A stretch of 64,000 nt of DNA from Ichthyophis bannanicus (Eukaryota > Chordata > Amphibia > Gymnophiona > Ichthyophiidae), in assembly GCA_033557465.1 (NCBI GenBank), contig CM066033.1, forward strand, positions 232,626,109 to 232,690,108. The letters run 5' to 3'. Below, piece after piece: positions 1 through 10,379 of the stretch (positions are counted from its first letter, which is position 1; the number at the start of each line of letters is the position of its first letter). The notes below the pieces were generated by a model. It was not told the DNA's origin and ran no database searches. It was given only the letters and a program-made list of their open reading frames with translations. The position numbers were made by a program, and so were the translations under genes.

Positions 1-3000
1 AGGGGCCATATGCTACTGGCGGCATGCTCTCCCCATCTCACTTTGTGTGTGTGTCTGTGTTTTTGGGACGTGTCTATGTGACGGTACACTCTGCTACCCT
101 TGAGCATTGTCTGGTGATGGGATGTGCCTGGACACTTGTGCGGTGGTGCTCACTGCTCTATCTCTAACCCTCTGCTGGTGCCCTTGTGTACATTGTGTGC
201 ACATATTTACGCATGTCTTCTATGTTTTCTATTGACCTGTCTCCTGTTTGCTGCCAGTCCACTATAAATCAACGATTCCATTTCACATATCTCGCCAGAC
301 CTTGAATATGTGGCATTGACGGCTCGACATGCGGCCATGGTGATTCCACACATTCCAGTGACATACTCTACCTTTACTATGACCTCTTGTGGCCTTTGCC
401 TGCCTCAGACATTCCCTATCGGACACCTGCTGCACACAGATGGTACGTTGCATGTTTCATCTGTTGTGACTCACATCATACTTCACATGTTTCTTGTGGG
501 CTGTTTGTTTTGTCGTGGACCTCTGTGGTGTTTTGTCATGGACCTCTGTGGGATCTGTGTGCACCAACACTGCTGGACATGCTGTGGCCCACTGGGCAGC
601 CTGTGTTACATGGCCATAGACATGGCCATGTCGAGATGGCAACCTGGTCGGCCATGCCATCTCCAGCTGTGGGCAAAACGCACTGTGCTCTGTGTTGTGA
701 TTGTGTCCTGTTTGCATGTCTGAGGTCTCATTATGTACATATTGTGGTTTCTCTCTCTCTCCATTGTAACCTTATCTTGTGTACAGCATACCATGAGCTG
801 TTTCTCCTTCCTCTATCACAGGGCACAGCGAACATACACAGCATATTGTCTACACTGCAGCTGGCATACCCTATTGTCAACTGCAGCTGGCATACCCATA
901 ATGGTACCATTGGTGGACAGAGCACCTCCATGCAATGATCCCTGGGGGATGGTGCCATTGGGTGATGGGCCTCAGGGAGTGGGACACACACCTATGATGG
1001 GCATTATTGTTTGACTGACACTTTGTGCAGAACAGCGATGACTAACACAGCATTGCTGCTGTGCTCTGGCCGTGTGTCATGGTCATCGCGGTGGACACAC
1101 AGAACTCTCTGCATTACTGTGGCACACTGTGACACGTGACCTTGTTTTGGTGAACAGTTGCATGCAGCCACATGTGTGCCACAGGGGGGACATCCTGTAG
1201 GCCCTGTTTCTATGTCTGGCTACGTTGTACTTGGACATGACAAACTGTTTGCCACCACACCACTGTGATCCGTGCCACCATCTGTGATTGCTGTTTGACC
1301 TTCACAGAGGGTTGTTACAGTTCATCTGGGGCTGCACTCTGTCATTATTCAGCGTACATGGTGCATGTGCATCTGCCTGATTCTGGGTTTGCAATGGTGC
1401 ATGTGCCTACGTGGATTCTGTGTGGGTTAGTGCACCATTGTTGTCCTTTCATTCTATCTCCACATACATGTTATTGTGTGTGGTTCCTCTACAGATATGC
1501 CGCTGTACATTGATTTACCTACCAAACAATGCATGTGTGCCCAGACATTGCACCATTACCTTAGCTGTGGGGCGGGGGGTGTCTCTTTTTTCTGCTTTAG
1601 GTTGTTCATTCCCTGTTCATTGGCATATATGTGATGCTTCTGTATCCACAACACCCATTGCAGCAGGCCTTCTGCATGGTGCCGCCTCTATGTCTGTGAG
1701 GTTCGGCTTTGTTTGTTCTTTGGCAATATGTGCATCTCCTACCTGTTTCCATGTCCTCATTTGGCCTTGTGTAACTGGTTTTGCTCCCATTTGGGCATTA
1801 AAGGTGTTTCTGTACATGCGTAACTGACGTCTGCTGATTCTCAGGCACATCACAGACTTTTGACTGGACATCTACACTGCTGTATGACCCACTGATACAC
1901 ACACATATGGTCTACACAATTGAAGGGTGGTGCTGGGGCATTGAGACATGATAGTTTGTTAATGTTTCTGCATTTGCCTGTGCACTGCAGATCTACAATA
2001 CTGTATGGCAGCATGGCATTACATCTAGGTATCCTCCGTTCTGACCCTATCGCCTTCTGGTTGTGTGGGCAGCTTGGTGCACCTGCCTAGACCGTACCCC
2101 CTGTTAGTTGTGTGTTCCTGTGCTATTCCCATGATGATGCAGACAATATACATCACTGCCATCTGGTTCACTCACATCACTGTGTCGCCAGTTGACCTTT
2201 CAGATCATTGCCCAATGTGTGTGTTCTATCATACACAAAATGTGTGTGGTGTATTGGACATTGTGCTGCTGCATTCCTGTGCACAGATGGTTTCACTGCT
2301 GGCCACATACATATTCCATTTTAACACAGGTACATTCATTGGTCCCATGTGCCTGTACAGTTGGATGCCGTCTATCTTGGAGCATTGTGGCTTCTTGTGG
2401 GTGGGCATCTCTACTACTTGGGCACATGCATACCCAGGCTGGTGCCTCTACATCCCCCCCATGGGACGTGTGTGTCGGACATAGCTGGCATTGGTGTTCA
2501 TTGACACTGGTGCTGTAGGTGGCTGCAGGACGGATTGGATATGTGCCTGCCTCCTTGTCTACATATCATCCACTGCAGAGATATTTATGTCTTGGTGTGG
2601 CACTATGGTTCTCACACTGGATTAAATTCCCCATGTAGCATTTGTCAGGCCACTTTCCCTGCATTGCTCTAATCATTGTCACCGACTGATGTACATTATG
2701 AGGTTTATGTTGCCATGTACACTGTTTTGCTTGATATCATGGCCAGTCTCTGACACCCATTACATATATATGTGTGTAGACTAGCAGACATCTAGCTGCA
2801 TATGCTTTCCCTGGCTTGTGTGTCCTGTATTGCCAGGCACGTATGCCTTTGTGGACATTTCATGACTCCTGTGAGTTTGGTCCACCACATGCAGCACCCA
2901 CTTCGTACATGTGCACACCATGCATCTCCTGGACATGATCTGTCCTGTTCCTCATCTGTTGACGGACCAATGGCTTTGGTGTGACATGTTGTACAGACAT

Positions 3001-3142
3001 TTGTCTCTGCTGCTGCACCACACTGACCATCCTGGACCACTGGCAGTTGACTGTGTGCCAGCCATCTGCCGCCTCACATGGTGCTATGACTTTCCATACA
3101 CACATTCCATTTGGTAGTACATAATAGCATTGTAGTTGCCAT

Positions 3143-3215
3143 GGTTGTTTGGGATAGTGGTTAGAGGCATGCATTGGGCCACCATAGGTTGTGGGTTTGA
3201 TCCCAGCATGTTCCA
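3143..3215 (+). promoter_or_regulatory. tRNA-like module in copy A
   Basis: An A-box-like GGATAGTGGTTAG at 3151-3163 and a B-box-like GTGGGTTTGATCCC at 3191-3204 are spaced as in tRNA genes and tRNA-derived SINEs. The acceptor stem is not intact, so this is a Pol III-promoter-like relic rather than a tRNA gene. Confidence 0.6.
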
Positions 3216-3387
3216 TTCCTCTTCTTTTCTTGTGTTCTGCTAACCTTACCATGCAATGGCTGCAACTTTGTCACCTCTCCGCACACCCTCCCTTCTCTTC
3301 ACTGTGCACCACAGTATGCCCTCTATGCAGCCTATCTGTCACATATTAGCTGTTACATATGGTCCTTATCATTATGCTGTCCAAATG

Positions 3388-3470
3388 AGCAGTTGGCTTG
3401 GGGGATTGGTAGTGCTGTTGTGATGCTGGTGTTGGACACATTGTTGTGCAAGTTTGATTCTCATGTGCTT
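3388..3470 (+). promoter_or_regulatory. degenerate tRNA-like module in copy A
   Basis: A weak A-box (TTGGCTTGGGG, from about 3393) is followed by a B-box-like AAGTTTGATTCTC at 3450-3462. The spacing fits but both boxes have drifted. Confidence 0.4.
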
Positions 3471-3794
3471 CTTTTTGGTTCTGTTCCCTGTTTTGCCATG
3501 GCCCACTGACCATGCACACGGCTGTCCCCTCTGCAGGCCCTGACACCCTTTCTAGTTTGGATCTTTGCTCCTTGGCATGCTATGTTCACGGCATTCCATT
3601 TCATGGTGTGTGTGCATATGTTTATCTGTGTCTCTTATCCCACTTACAAACTGCGATATCAGCTGTGGACGTCTGTTCTGCATTTGTGTTGCATCACGGG
3701 TACTGGTGGGGTTGCCCTATCCTGGCACACAACAGGCATTTTGTGTGGTGTCCTGCAGTGTTCTTGTATGCAGACATTACTGTGTAACTCAACA

Positions 3795-3862
3795 TGGTGG
3801 TGTAGCCTGCTCGTTTGTGCACTGACATTCTGCCCACTGGTCATGGGTTCGATTTCTGTTTG
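3795..3862 (+). promoter_or_regulatory. tRNA-like module in copy A, counterpart of the one at 27896 in copy D
   Basis: A B-box-like ATGGGTTCGATTTC lies at 3843-3856, preceded by a weak A-box near TGTAGCCTGC at about 3801. The homologous position in copy D (reverse strand, 27896-27965) has a better-preserved A-box, so this module was present in the ancestor of A and D. Confidence 0.5.
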
Positions 3863-4730
3863 TTCTCGTTTTTTCTGCCTGTCCTATACAACTACTTGTC
3901 ATTCCTTTGGACAGTCATATCTCTGCGGATCTGTGCTGCCAGCCCATGGTACCCTCATCACAGTTGCCAACCATCCTTCTGTCCCTCTATCTGTATGTGT
4001 CAGCTGTGTGGTGTCCTGTCTTCATGTGCAGGCTGCTACCCCATGTCCTGCGCTGGTACCCTTTTCTGCATTGTGGCTCTTCATGCTTGCCTCTCCTGTG
4101 TCTGCTCTGCATAGCACTACTACTTCTCTGTCCTCCTATCATTGCACTTGTCTTGCCACCTCTACCTCCACTGGTGGACATGTATCCCCATCCTCTGCCA
4201 CCCACTGTTATTGTGACAGTTTACATTGCAAGCACCCTGTGCATCTGTACAGCTGCCTCCGATATGTTTGTCCACTTTACCGGCTGCCACATAGGCTGCA
4301 CGTAGACTGGGCGGGTCCATCAGCTCCCACCTCTCCTTCCTTCCATCACTTGTCCATTGCCTTTGCTTGGTGCTCGGTGCAGTGTTAGGGTTACATCTGT
4401 GTTTCAGCCTTATATTTCATGCTTGTCAACTTGGGCCACCTTACTGCCCCTATGGCACCATATCTTTGGTCACTTTAGCATAATCATTGTAGCACCTGGA
4501 CCTGGGTCACCTTAGGTTTCGGCACTTTGTAGGGCACCTTGTAGGGCACCTTATGCTAGGTACCTTGTGCGGCGCTTTGTAACATGCCTTAGCTCAGGGC
4601 GCCCTGTACCGCACATTGTCTCACGCAGCTTGCCGTGATGATGCACCGCCCACGCCTTTATATGGGCATCTGTACCTTTACCGCGGAACCTAACGCGAAT
4701 GACATTACCGCAGTTTAGTAAACATGCCCC

Positions 4731-5364
4731 ATACTTGACTTTACAAAATAGGCACAATTGATGAGCATTGAGCTAGATGCGCCTTATAAAATCACACTCA
4801 TAGTGACCATCCCAAGTGCCATCCACATATAATTCTGCACCACAGACATCTGGATGACGGCACTGAAAATAAGTGGGCTATTTAAATGCTGTTGCACCAC
4901 AGTGCTTAAATATTGATTCCTCTGTTCATATTAGCATTTACCTTGCATTTGGCACCAGGGTTATAAATATGCAGTCATCATTTCCTGACTCATCTTGAAA
5001 TAGGTGGCGCTATGAGCATATTCTGTGCATCTTTATCAGTGTGGCAGCCCCGCCTCTTCTAGATCATCCATTGTCCAGGATGAGATATCCTGCTAAGTAT
5101 TCCTCCTTACATCAGTAAGTTACTTATACTTTTATTTATACTTTGCATTTGACATGATGCATGTGGCATATGAATAGCTGTTTGCCCCATCTTTGCAAAA
5201 TATTAGTGACTGGATTAGAAAAAGGTTGTTTAGTGCATGCTATGCAGTACTAAGCGCTATGTCTGTTTTTTCACAAGCTGGCCTACCAAATGATCGTGAC
5301 ATTTTTAGGATATTGTAGTGGCTTGTTGTTGCCTTCTGCTAACCGTAATGCTTGATTTTTCCTA
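4731..5364. other. Unassigned intergenic stretch
   Basis: No supported gene, terminal repeat or RNA signature was seen. The sequence is AT-rich with no long open frame. Confidence 0.5.
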
Positions 5365-5460
5365 GAGGTCTCCCATCCAGATACTGACCAAACCTGAGAC
5401 CTCTTAGCTTTCAAGATCCATCAGGCTTGGATTCTTCTAGCATGTGGTTATGTCTGTATG
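5365..5460 (-). repeat. 5S rRNA-like fragment, probably from a 5S-headed SINE
   Basis: On the minus strand this resembles the 3' half of vertebrate 5S rRNA. Landmarks on the plus strand are GGTCTCCCATCCAGATACTG at about 5367-5386 and CTTAGCTTTCAAGATC at about 5403-5418. Many substitutions and a missing 5' half exclude a functional 5S gene. A 5S-derived SINE remnant is the simplest reading. Confidence 0.6.
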
Positions 5461-5514
5461 ACCTTATGTTGAACCCAATTTGCCTTATGGTAAACTAGAT
5501 TCAATTGTCTCTGA

Positions 5515-5832
5515 ACAGAAAACAAATGGGAGAAACTATTTTTCTCTCAACATAATTAGTCTTTGGAACTCATTGTCAACAGATGCGGTAAAAGCAAATA
5601 GCTGGATTTAAAAAAGGTTTGGACAAATTCCTGGAGGAAAAGTCCATAAACCATTATTAAGGCAGTCCAAGAGAAAACCACTGCTTATTCTTGGGGATAA
5701 GTTGCATGGAACTGGCTACTTTTGGGATATGTCAGGTACTTTTGACCAGGATTGGCCACTATCAGAAACAGGGAACTGGACTTGATAGATCTCTGGTCTG
5801 ACTCAGTATGGCAGTTCGTATGGTCTTATGAA
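5515..5832 (+). mobile_element. CR1 LINE 3'-end fragment
   Basis: The end of CR1 ORF2 is recognisable (…KKGLDKFLEEKSINHY-like coding, ending near 5658), followed by the 3' UTR with the conserved block GGTCTGACTCAGTATGGCAG and a decayed terminal CTTATG unit. It is 5' truncated and the frame is broken. Confidence 0.8.
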
Positions 5833-6062
5833 CTCAGTCTATTCTAAGAAAGTTGAAGACAATAGATGGGCCTACCGTTTTGTGGTAAGGAAGCAAAATG
5901 CCATAATCAACTAATATGAACTAAAATATTTGCAGCAATTGTTTTCAGACTGAAGAACCTTGTGAGCTTATGCAAAGAAAGTCATCTAAACAGTAAGCAA
6001 TTTTACCAAGGCAAGACACTTCAGTGGTGACCCAGTGAGCAAATGAAATGAATATCGTAAAG

Positions 6063-6253
6063 CAGGAGTTCTGAACAATCCTTGGGACACACCTGGCCAG
6101 TCAGGTTTTCAGGATAACCACAATGAATATTCATGATAGATTTGCATGCACTGCATGCATTGTATGCAAATCTCTATCTTATGCATATTCATTGTGGTTA
6201 TCCAGAAAACCTTACTGGCTAGTGTGTCCCGAGGACTGGGTTGAGAACCACTG
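6063..6253. mobile_element. Palindromic hAT-like MITE (CAGTGGTTCTCAACC type)
   Basis: The 191-bp unit is almost wholly self-complementary. The right end read on the minus strand begins CAGTGGTTCTCAACCCAGTC and the left end begins CAGGAGTTCTGAACAATCC. The centre falls near a TGCATGCACTGCATGCAT motif. Flanking 8-mers agree at only about half their positions, so the target duplication is not secure. Related palindromes are embedded in GTA copies B-F. Confidence 0.75.
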
Positions 6254-6255
6254 TC

Positions 6256-6367
6256 ATACTTGAGACTGCTAGGTACTTATGACCTAAATTGGCTACAGTT
6301 GGAAACAGAATATTGGGCTTGATGGACCTTGGTCTGACCAGTATGGCATATCTTACATTCTTACAAC
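6256..6367 (+). mobile_element. CR1 LINE 3' UTR fragment
   Basis: This is a 110-bp piece of CR1 3' UTR with GGACCTTGGTCTGACC followed by AGTATGGCATATCTTA and a decayed terminal repeat. The MITE just before it may have inserted into this CR1. Confidence 0.75.
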
Positions 6368-7334
6368 AACTCAATGGCATAGACCATCAAGAAAACCTTG
6401 AAACATGAATTCTAATGAAGGAAACTGCAAGGATATATAGGCATAAGTCAGAAGGCCATTTAAATGTCAGCTTTACCCATACATGCATTCTCTTACTAAG
6501 GCCATGGTTCTATCAAAAGAAGCTTGCTGTACCTAATAAGCCTCACACAGTAATGATCATTAACTAATTCATCGAGTGGTAAGACATTTCTGGGTGATCC
6601 TATTCATGTTCCATGTCCAGATATCAGTGTGGAGCTATCTGTGCTCTCTCATGCTTTGCCCAGGAAGAAGGACTGCATAAAGATTAATCCTGAGCTTGTG
6701 GTTATCTCTCTGTGTACCAGTAGTGCTTCTCTCCCACTGTGACCTGCTGTGAAATGAGACCCGCTGTGGTAGTCTATGATGGCTGTGGGTCCACATCCTT
6801 GGGTTTACCGGCGCTTTGTGACCATGTCACATTCATGACTGTAAATATGAGAGACTGAGATCATATTCCACAAACCTTGGCTTAGGAGTGAGGTTCATGA
6901 CTGACATGTATGGGCAAAACTAACCCACTGGGAGAAATTAACCATGAGAGAAACCTCTTCTCTTGTCCATCCCTTTCTTTCCTCTTCTGATAGGCCTGCC
7001 TCAAGCCATTGTCTGATCAGCATCTGCCCCACTTACTCTCAGTCTTGATTTCTTTGGCTCGTTGCCCTACATTTAGTTCTAGCTAAGGAGGTAACTTGCC
7101 AACAGGGTCTCATACTTTGTCATCTGATGATGTCAGCATCAGCTATATTTGGTATGTGGCTTCAGTCTCACTGTGCTCTAGTATTAGTGGCTGTTGAGGA
7201 TACCATTGCTTGGGATTGCTAACTGAACATAGAAAGTAAGAATGACACCTATTTGTCCAGATTCAGGATATCATGTGGCAGGAATAACATATGGGATCAG
7301 AAAGACATGGACTGATGATTTTGAGCACCTTTAA
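6368..7334. other. Unassigned intergenic stretch
   Basis: No supported gene or repeat end was recognised. There are scattered stops in all frames. Confidence 0.4.
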
Positions 7335-8390
7335 GAGCAGGGAAGTCATAAGAGGCAGTCAATTGTAGATGATAAGAGGAAAAAAGTCTGGAAAGACAAA
7401 TGTCATAAGGTGGATCAAATAGTACCTATGGAAATAGGAAAAACTGAGCAGAGCAGTTCTAATAGTGACAGGTTAGAGCAGCACGTGGACCAGGGTTGCT
7501 ATGGGCAACGAACACAAACTGAAGTACCAGGTGTAAGAGCACGCCCAAGCAGTAGATTACCTCATAGCCCATTAGGTAATGAGGGACAGCTGGGGGGAGG
7601 CGAGGCTCAGAGAAACACCAAGAGTGACGCAGTTAAAAATCACTCACCAGAGGTCAGAGTTAGAGCCTATGAGGGAGCAGAGGAAAGAGCTGGTTGGGGA
7701 GCCAACAGGAGAGCTGATTGCAAACTTGACCAGAGAGCTGGACACGAGGTCAGAACTTCACACGGAGACTCACACAGAATTCTACAGGAAGAAGCCCAGG
7801 AGAGAATACCAGGGATTTGTTTCAGGGAGCAGTGCAGGACTGAACAAAAGCCCAGTGGTCTAAGCCACGGAGGTATTTCTGAAGGCAAGCTGAGAAAAGC
7901 TGTGGGAAAGAATCTTCCTAAGAACAGGTACCAGGAAGGAAAAAGGTTTTATCTGGAGGATACCTTTGTGCCCAAAGAGAAATGGAAAGAGAAAGGCAGT
8001 GAGAGGCTTTCATTTGAGAAAAGCTCCGTTAAGTTTCCTGTGCCCAGAAGCTCCGTGAAAACCAAGCCAGAAGGTAGGCTTATTCCTCATAATAGAAGGG
8101 AAGCTGAAAGTCAGAGTTTTTCCTACACTTACCCAAAAGTGTGTGGCTCTCAGGAAGGAAACTCTGCAGTGTGTGGTAACCTCCCATTTTACTCCGGTAG
8201 AGAGGAGGAGGGAAGCCCTCTTAACAGAGAAGAGGGATTGTTTAAAAGTAGCCTGAGTTACAATCCTATAGAAGATAGCTCCGGGGAAGCATGTGAGGAT
8301 ATGCAATGTGATTTTTGTGATGAAACACCTGCTGAATCCTACATGGATTGTACACTAATAATTTCAGATGATATTTCTTCACTGTGCTGA
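7335..8390 (+). CDS. Unknown open frame (326 codons from 7410; first ATG at 7428)
   Basis: The frame is open from just after a stop at 7332 to a stop at 8388. Position 7410 is GTG; the first ATG is 7428, giving about 320 residues. The predicted protein is hydrophilic and rich in Glu, Lys, Arg, Ser and Gly, with no membrane segment or signal peptide. The C-terminus is acidic and holds a small Cys cluster (QCDFCDE). I recognise no domain. It is much longer than expected by chance in sequence that lacks the stop-poor CA/TG bias of the GTA elements. Possible polyadenylation signals (AATAAA) occur near 8598. It could be a retrotransposon accessory or gag-like region, a retrocopy, or the last exon of a gene. 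A coding function is unproven. Confidence 0.4.
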   Translation, partial: EQGSHKRQSIVDDKRKKVWKDKCHKVDQIVPMEIGKTEQSSSNSDRLEQHVDQGCYGQRTQTEVPGVRARPSSRLPHSPLGNEGQLGGGEAQRNTKSDAVKNHSPEVRVRAYEGAEERAGWGANRRADCKLDQRAGHEVRTSHGDSHRILQEEAQERIPGICFREQCRTEQKPSGLSHGGISEGKLRKAVGKNLPKNRYQEGKRFYLEDTFVPKEKWKEKGSERLSFEKSSVKFPVPRSSVKTKPEGRLIPHNRREAESQSFSYTYPKVCGSQEGNSAVCGNLPFYSGREEEGSPLNREEGLFKSSLSYNPIEDSSGEACEDMQCDFCDETPAESYMDCTLIISDDISSLC

Positions 8391-8905
8391 ACTGACCAGA
8401 GAGAGAATCTGTTTAAGGAAACAGAAGTGAAGAAACGTGCTTGTTTTAAGAATAAGGACTGTTTTGCATTACCTTTGTTTTGTCAGGCTGAAGATACAAG
8501 TATTCATTTTTGTTATAGTAGTTTGCCTTTATTTCATACCAGAAGTATGGTTTTTGTCCTTTGTTCATATGTGCTGAAATTCATCCGGGACGGGTAAATA
8601 AAAAGACCTCTTTTGAAGCCTTGCTACTCGACTGCAACTACACTCTTAGATTAGCTTGTGGGACTACAAATCCCAGGGGGCATTTCAACACCTGCTTGAG
8701 ACACCCTCACTGTTTAAGAAGAGGCTCCACTGTAGCTCCCATGCTTTATGCCTCTGGGAACCTATAGGTGGGTGACACAAATGAATTCTTAAAGCACTAG
8801 GGTGAGCATGTATTCAAACCTAGCTAGAGAGGTTTTCAGCACTAGGAATGCACATTTGGTTTGAGCATTTAGTTTTGAAAATTATATGCATATAGAAATA
8901 CATGC
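8391..8905. other. Possible 3' flank of the 326-codon frame
   Basis: No gene is supported here. An AATAAA lies near 8598 and could be a polyadenylation signal for the upstream frame. Nothing else is recognised. Confidence 0.3.
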
Positions 8906-9330
8906 TAAAGTTTACTAAAGCACATTAAGGACTTGCACTTACTGCATGTTTGGAGCAAAAATTAATATGTGGTAAGTGCAATGGCCCTACACTGTCGAGA
9001 GTGTGCCCAGCATGCTCCCAGCAGTTACCATACTGAAAGGTTCCCTAACGCATGGCTGGGGCATTTGCAATTAATGTGGCTGCCTTTAGTGCTGCTCCGT
9101 GCGGTGGCATTATGAGCACCCATGCTAACTGTAACATTGACAATTAGCAGTGTTAATTAATCCCATGCTAACCGCAATGTACAGTCAACACACACTGCCC
9201 ATCCCCAATCTACCTATTCCTCACCCTAGCATGTGGTAAGTAGTTAGCATGGGATTTTTACTCTACTGGCTGTTTTTGGCGCAGTCCCACATTAATCATT
9301 ATCACAGTCTGATGTTTATCATTAGTAAAC
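8906..9330. mobile_element. Diverged TTTACTAAAG-type MITE
   Basis: The left side begins AAGTTTACTAAAGCACA and the right side ends ATTAGTAAACAT. Internal blocks (AGCATGCTCCCAGCAGTTAC, CTGCCCATCCCCAATCTACC) are similar to the element at 17281-18693, so both belong to one family. The edges are approximate. Confidence 0.5.
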
Positions 9331-9525
9331 ATACAGTACAACTAAGGGGCATGTTTACTAAACATTCCTAACGTGCGGGGCTGCGGTAGTGTGCCTGTGC
9401 CATATAAGGAGTGGGCGGTTCAGGCCGAAAAAGGAAAAAAAAAGACCGTATGTGTGCGCGTCGCGTTAATGTGTGGGGCCCACATTAGCGTGTGGGAAGG
9501 CTAAGTGGGGCGCAGCTGTGCACAT

Positions 9526-9600
9526 ATAGGAATAGCACAACGGTGAAGACAATAACCAATGGTGCAGGGGCCACTGGTTCAATCCCCCAGTGTGTGCAGC
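9526..9600 (+). promoter_or_regulatory. tRNA-like module B1
   Basis: The A-box is TAGCACAACGG (9533-9543) and the B-box is GGTTCAATCCC (9576-9586). Both are near-consensus with tRNA-like spacing. It is homologous to module C1. Confidence 0.7.
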
Positions 9601-9659
9601 CCAAAAAGGCTGGCTGAGGCACCACCTTGAATGTGGAAATGTGTGTCAGGAGGAAAAAT

Positions 9660-9835
9660 AATTTTGGGGCGGCATAAGGTGGCGCACTCTTCATTTTGGG
9701 GCGGCATAAGGCGGCGCACCATTCATTGTGGGGCGGCATAAGGCGGCGCACTGTTCATATTGGGGCGGCATAAGGCGGCACACTGTTCATTGTGGGGCGG
9801 CATAAGGCGGCGCACTGTTCATTGTGGGCAGCAGG
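9660..9835 (+). repeat. 32-bp minisatellite in copy B
   Basis: About five units share the core GGGGCGGCATAAGGCGGCGC. Copy C has only two or three diverged units at the same place (21425-21535), so the array expanded in B or contracted in C. Confidence 0.85.
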
Positions 9836-9886
9836 ATGTGGCGCGCTGATGGCCACAAGGCGGCGCGCTGATGCTAAAGCAAAGGA

Positions 9887-9962
9887 ACACAGCCACAGCA
9901 CAATGGTTAAAACACTGACCAATGGTGCAGGGACCAGCGGTTCAATCCCTCACAATGCCCAT
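9887..9962 (+). promoter_or_regulatory. tRNA-like module B2
   Basis: An A-box CAGCACAATGG at about 9896-9906 is followed by a B-box GGTTCAATCCC at 9939-9949. It is homologous to C2. Confidence 0.7.
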
Positions 9963-10379
9963 TGAAAAAGGCTAGCTGAGGCAGTATATTTTATGTTGTG
10001 GAGTGCTTTAGGAGGCTTTTTAATTCTATTTTGTGATAACTACTAGCAAACGCACTCTCACAGCATGTTAACATAAGGCGGACCATAAGGCACATGTTAC
10101 AGTGCACCGTCCGCCAAGGCACCCTAGAATGTCCCCTATAGAGCAGCATGTATGTTGCGACACAGGATAATGTATAGTGCACCCTATATGGATGCCAACC
10201 ATAAAGTGCCCTATAGGGCGCCCAATAAAGCACCCTCAGAGGCACCTTATGGGTACAGTACGCTGAGGGTGTTATTGCAGGCATCAACATATGTACAGTA
10301 AATGTAAAAAATGCTTTGGAAAACCCTATCACAGAACCCCACTGTGGGTATGAACCCATGACCTCTGGCTGCATAGGCA

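Larger units (their letters stand above)
1..4730 (-). mobile_element. GTA element copy A (right part in window; reversed orientation)
   Basis: The segment ends at 4714-4730 with TTTAGTAAACATGCCCC, the reverse complement of the left terminus of the other copies, followed by ATA. Read on the minus strand, the first 100 bases match the left ends of copies B-F, including the motif around 4655-4680 that reads as a CATATAAAGG-GTGGGCGG block. The rest is CA/TG-rich with three tRNA-like modules. Positions 3930-4380 are homologous to the reverse complement of 27330-27830 in copy D. The other terminus lies outside the window. No transposase motif is visible. Long open frames here are explained by stop-poor composition. 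Confidence 0.75.

Noticed and set aside
310..4388. Several open frames of 80-268 codons on both strands
   Set aside because: They overlap in several frames, have cysteine/histidine/tryptophan-rich products typical of CA/TG-rich DNA, lie inside GTA copy A and show no domain.
5365..5460. A functional 5S rRNA gene
   Set aside because: Only a diverged part of the 5S sequence is present, with many substitutions.
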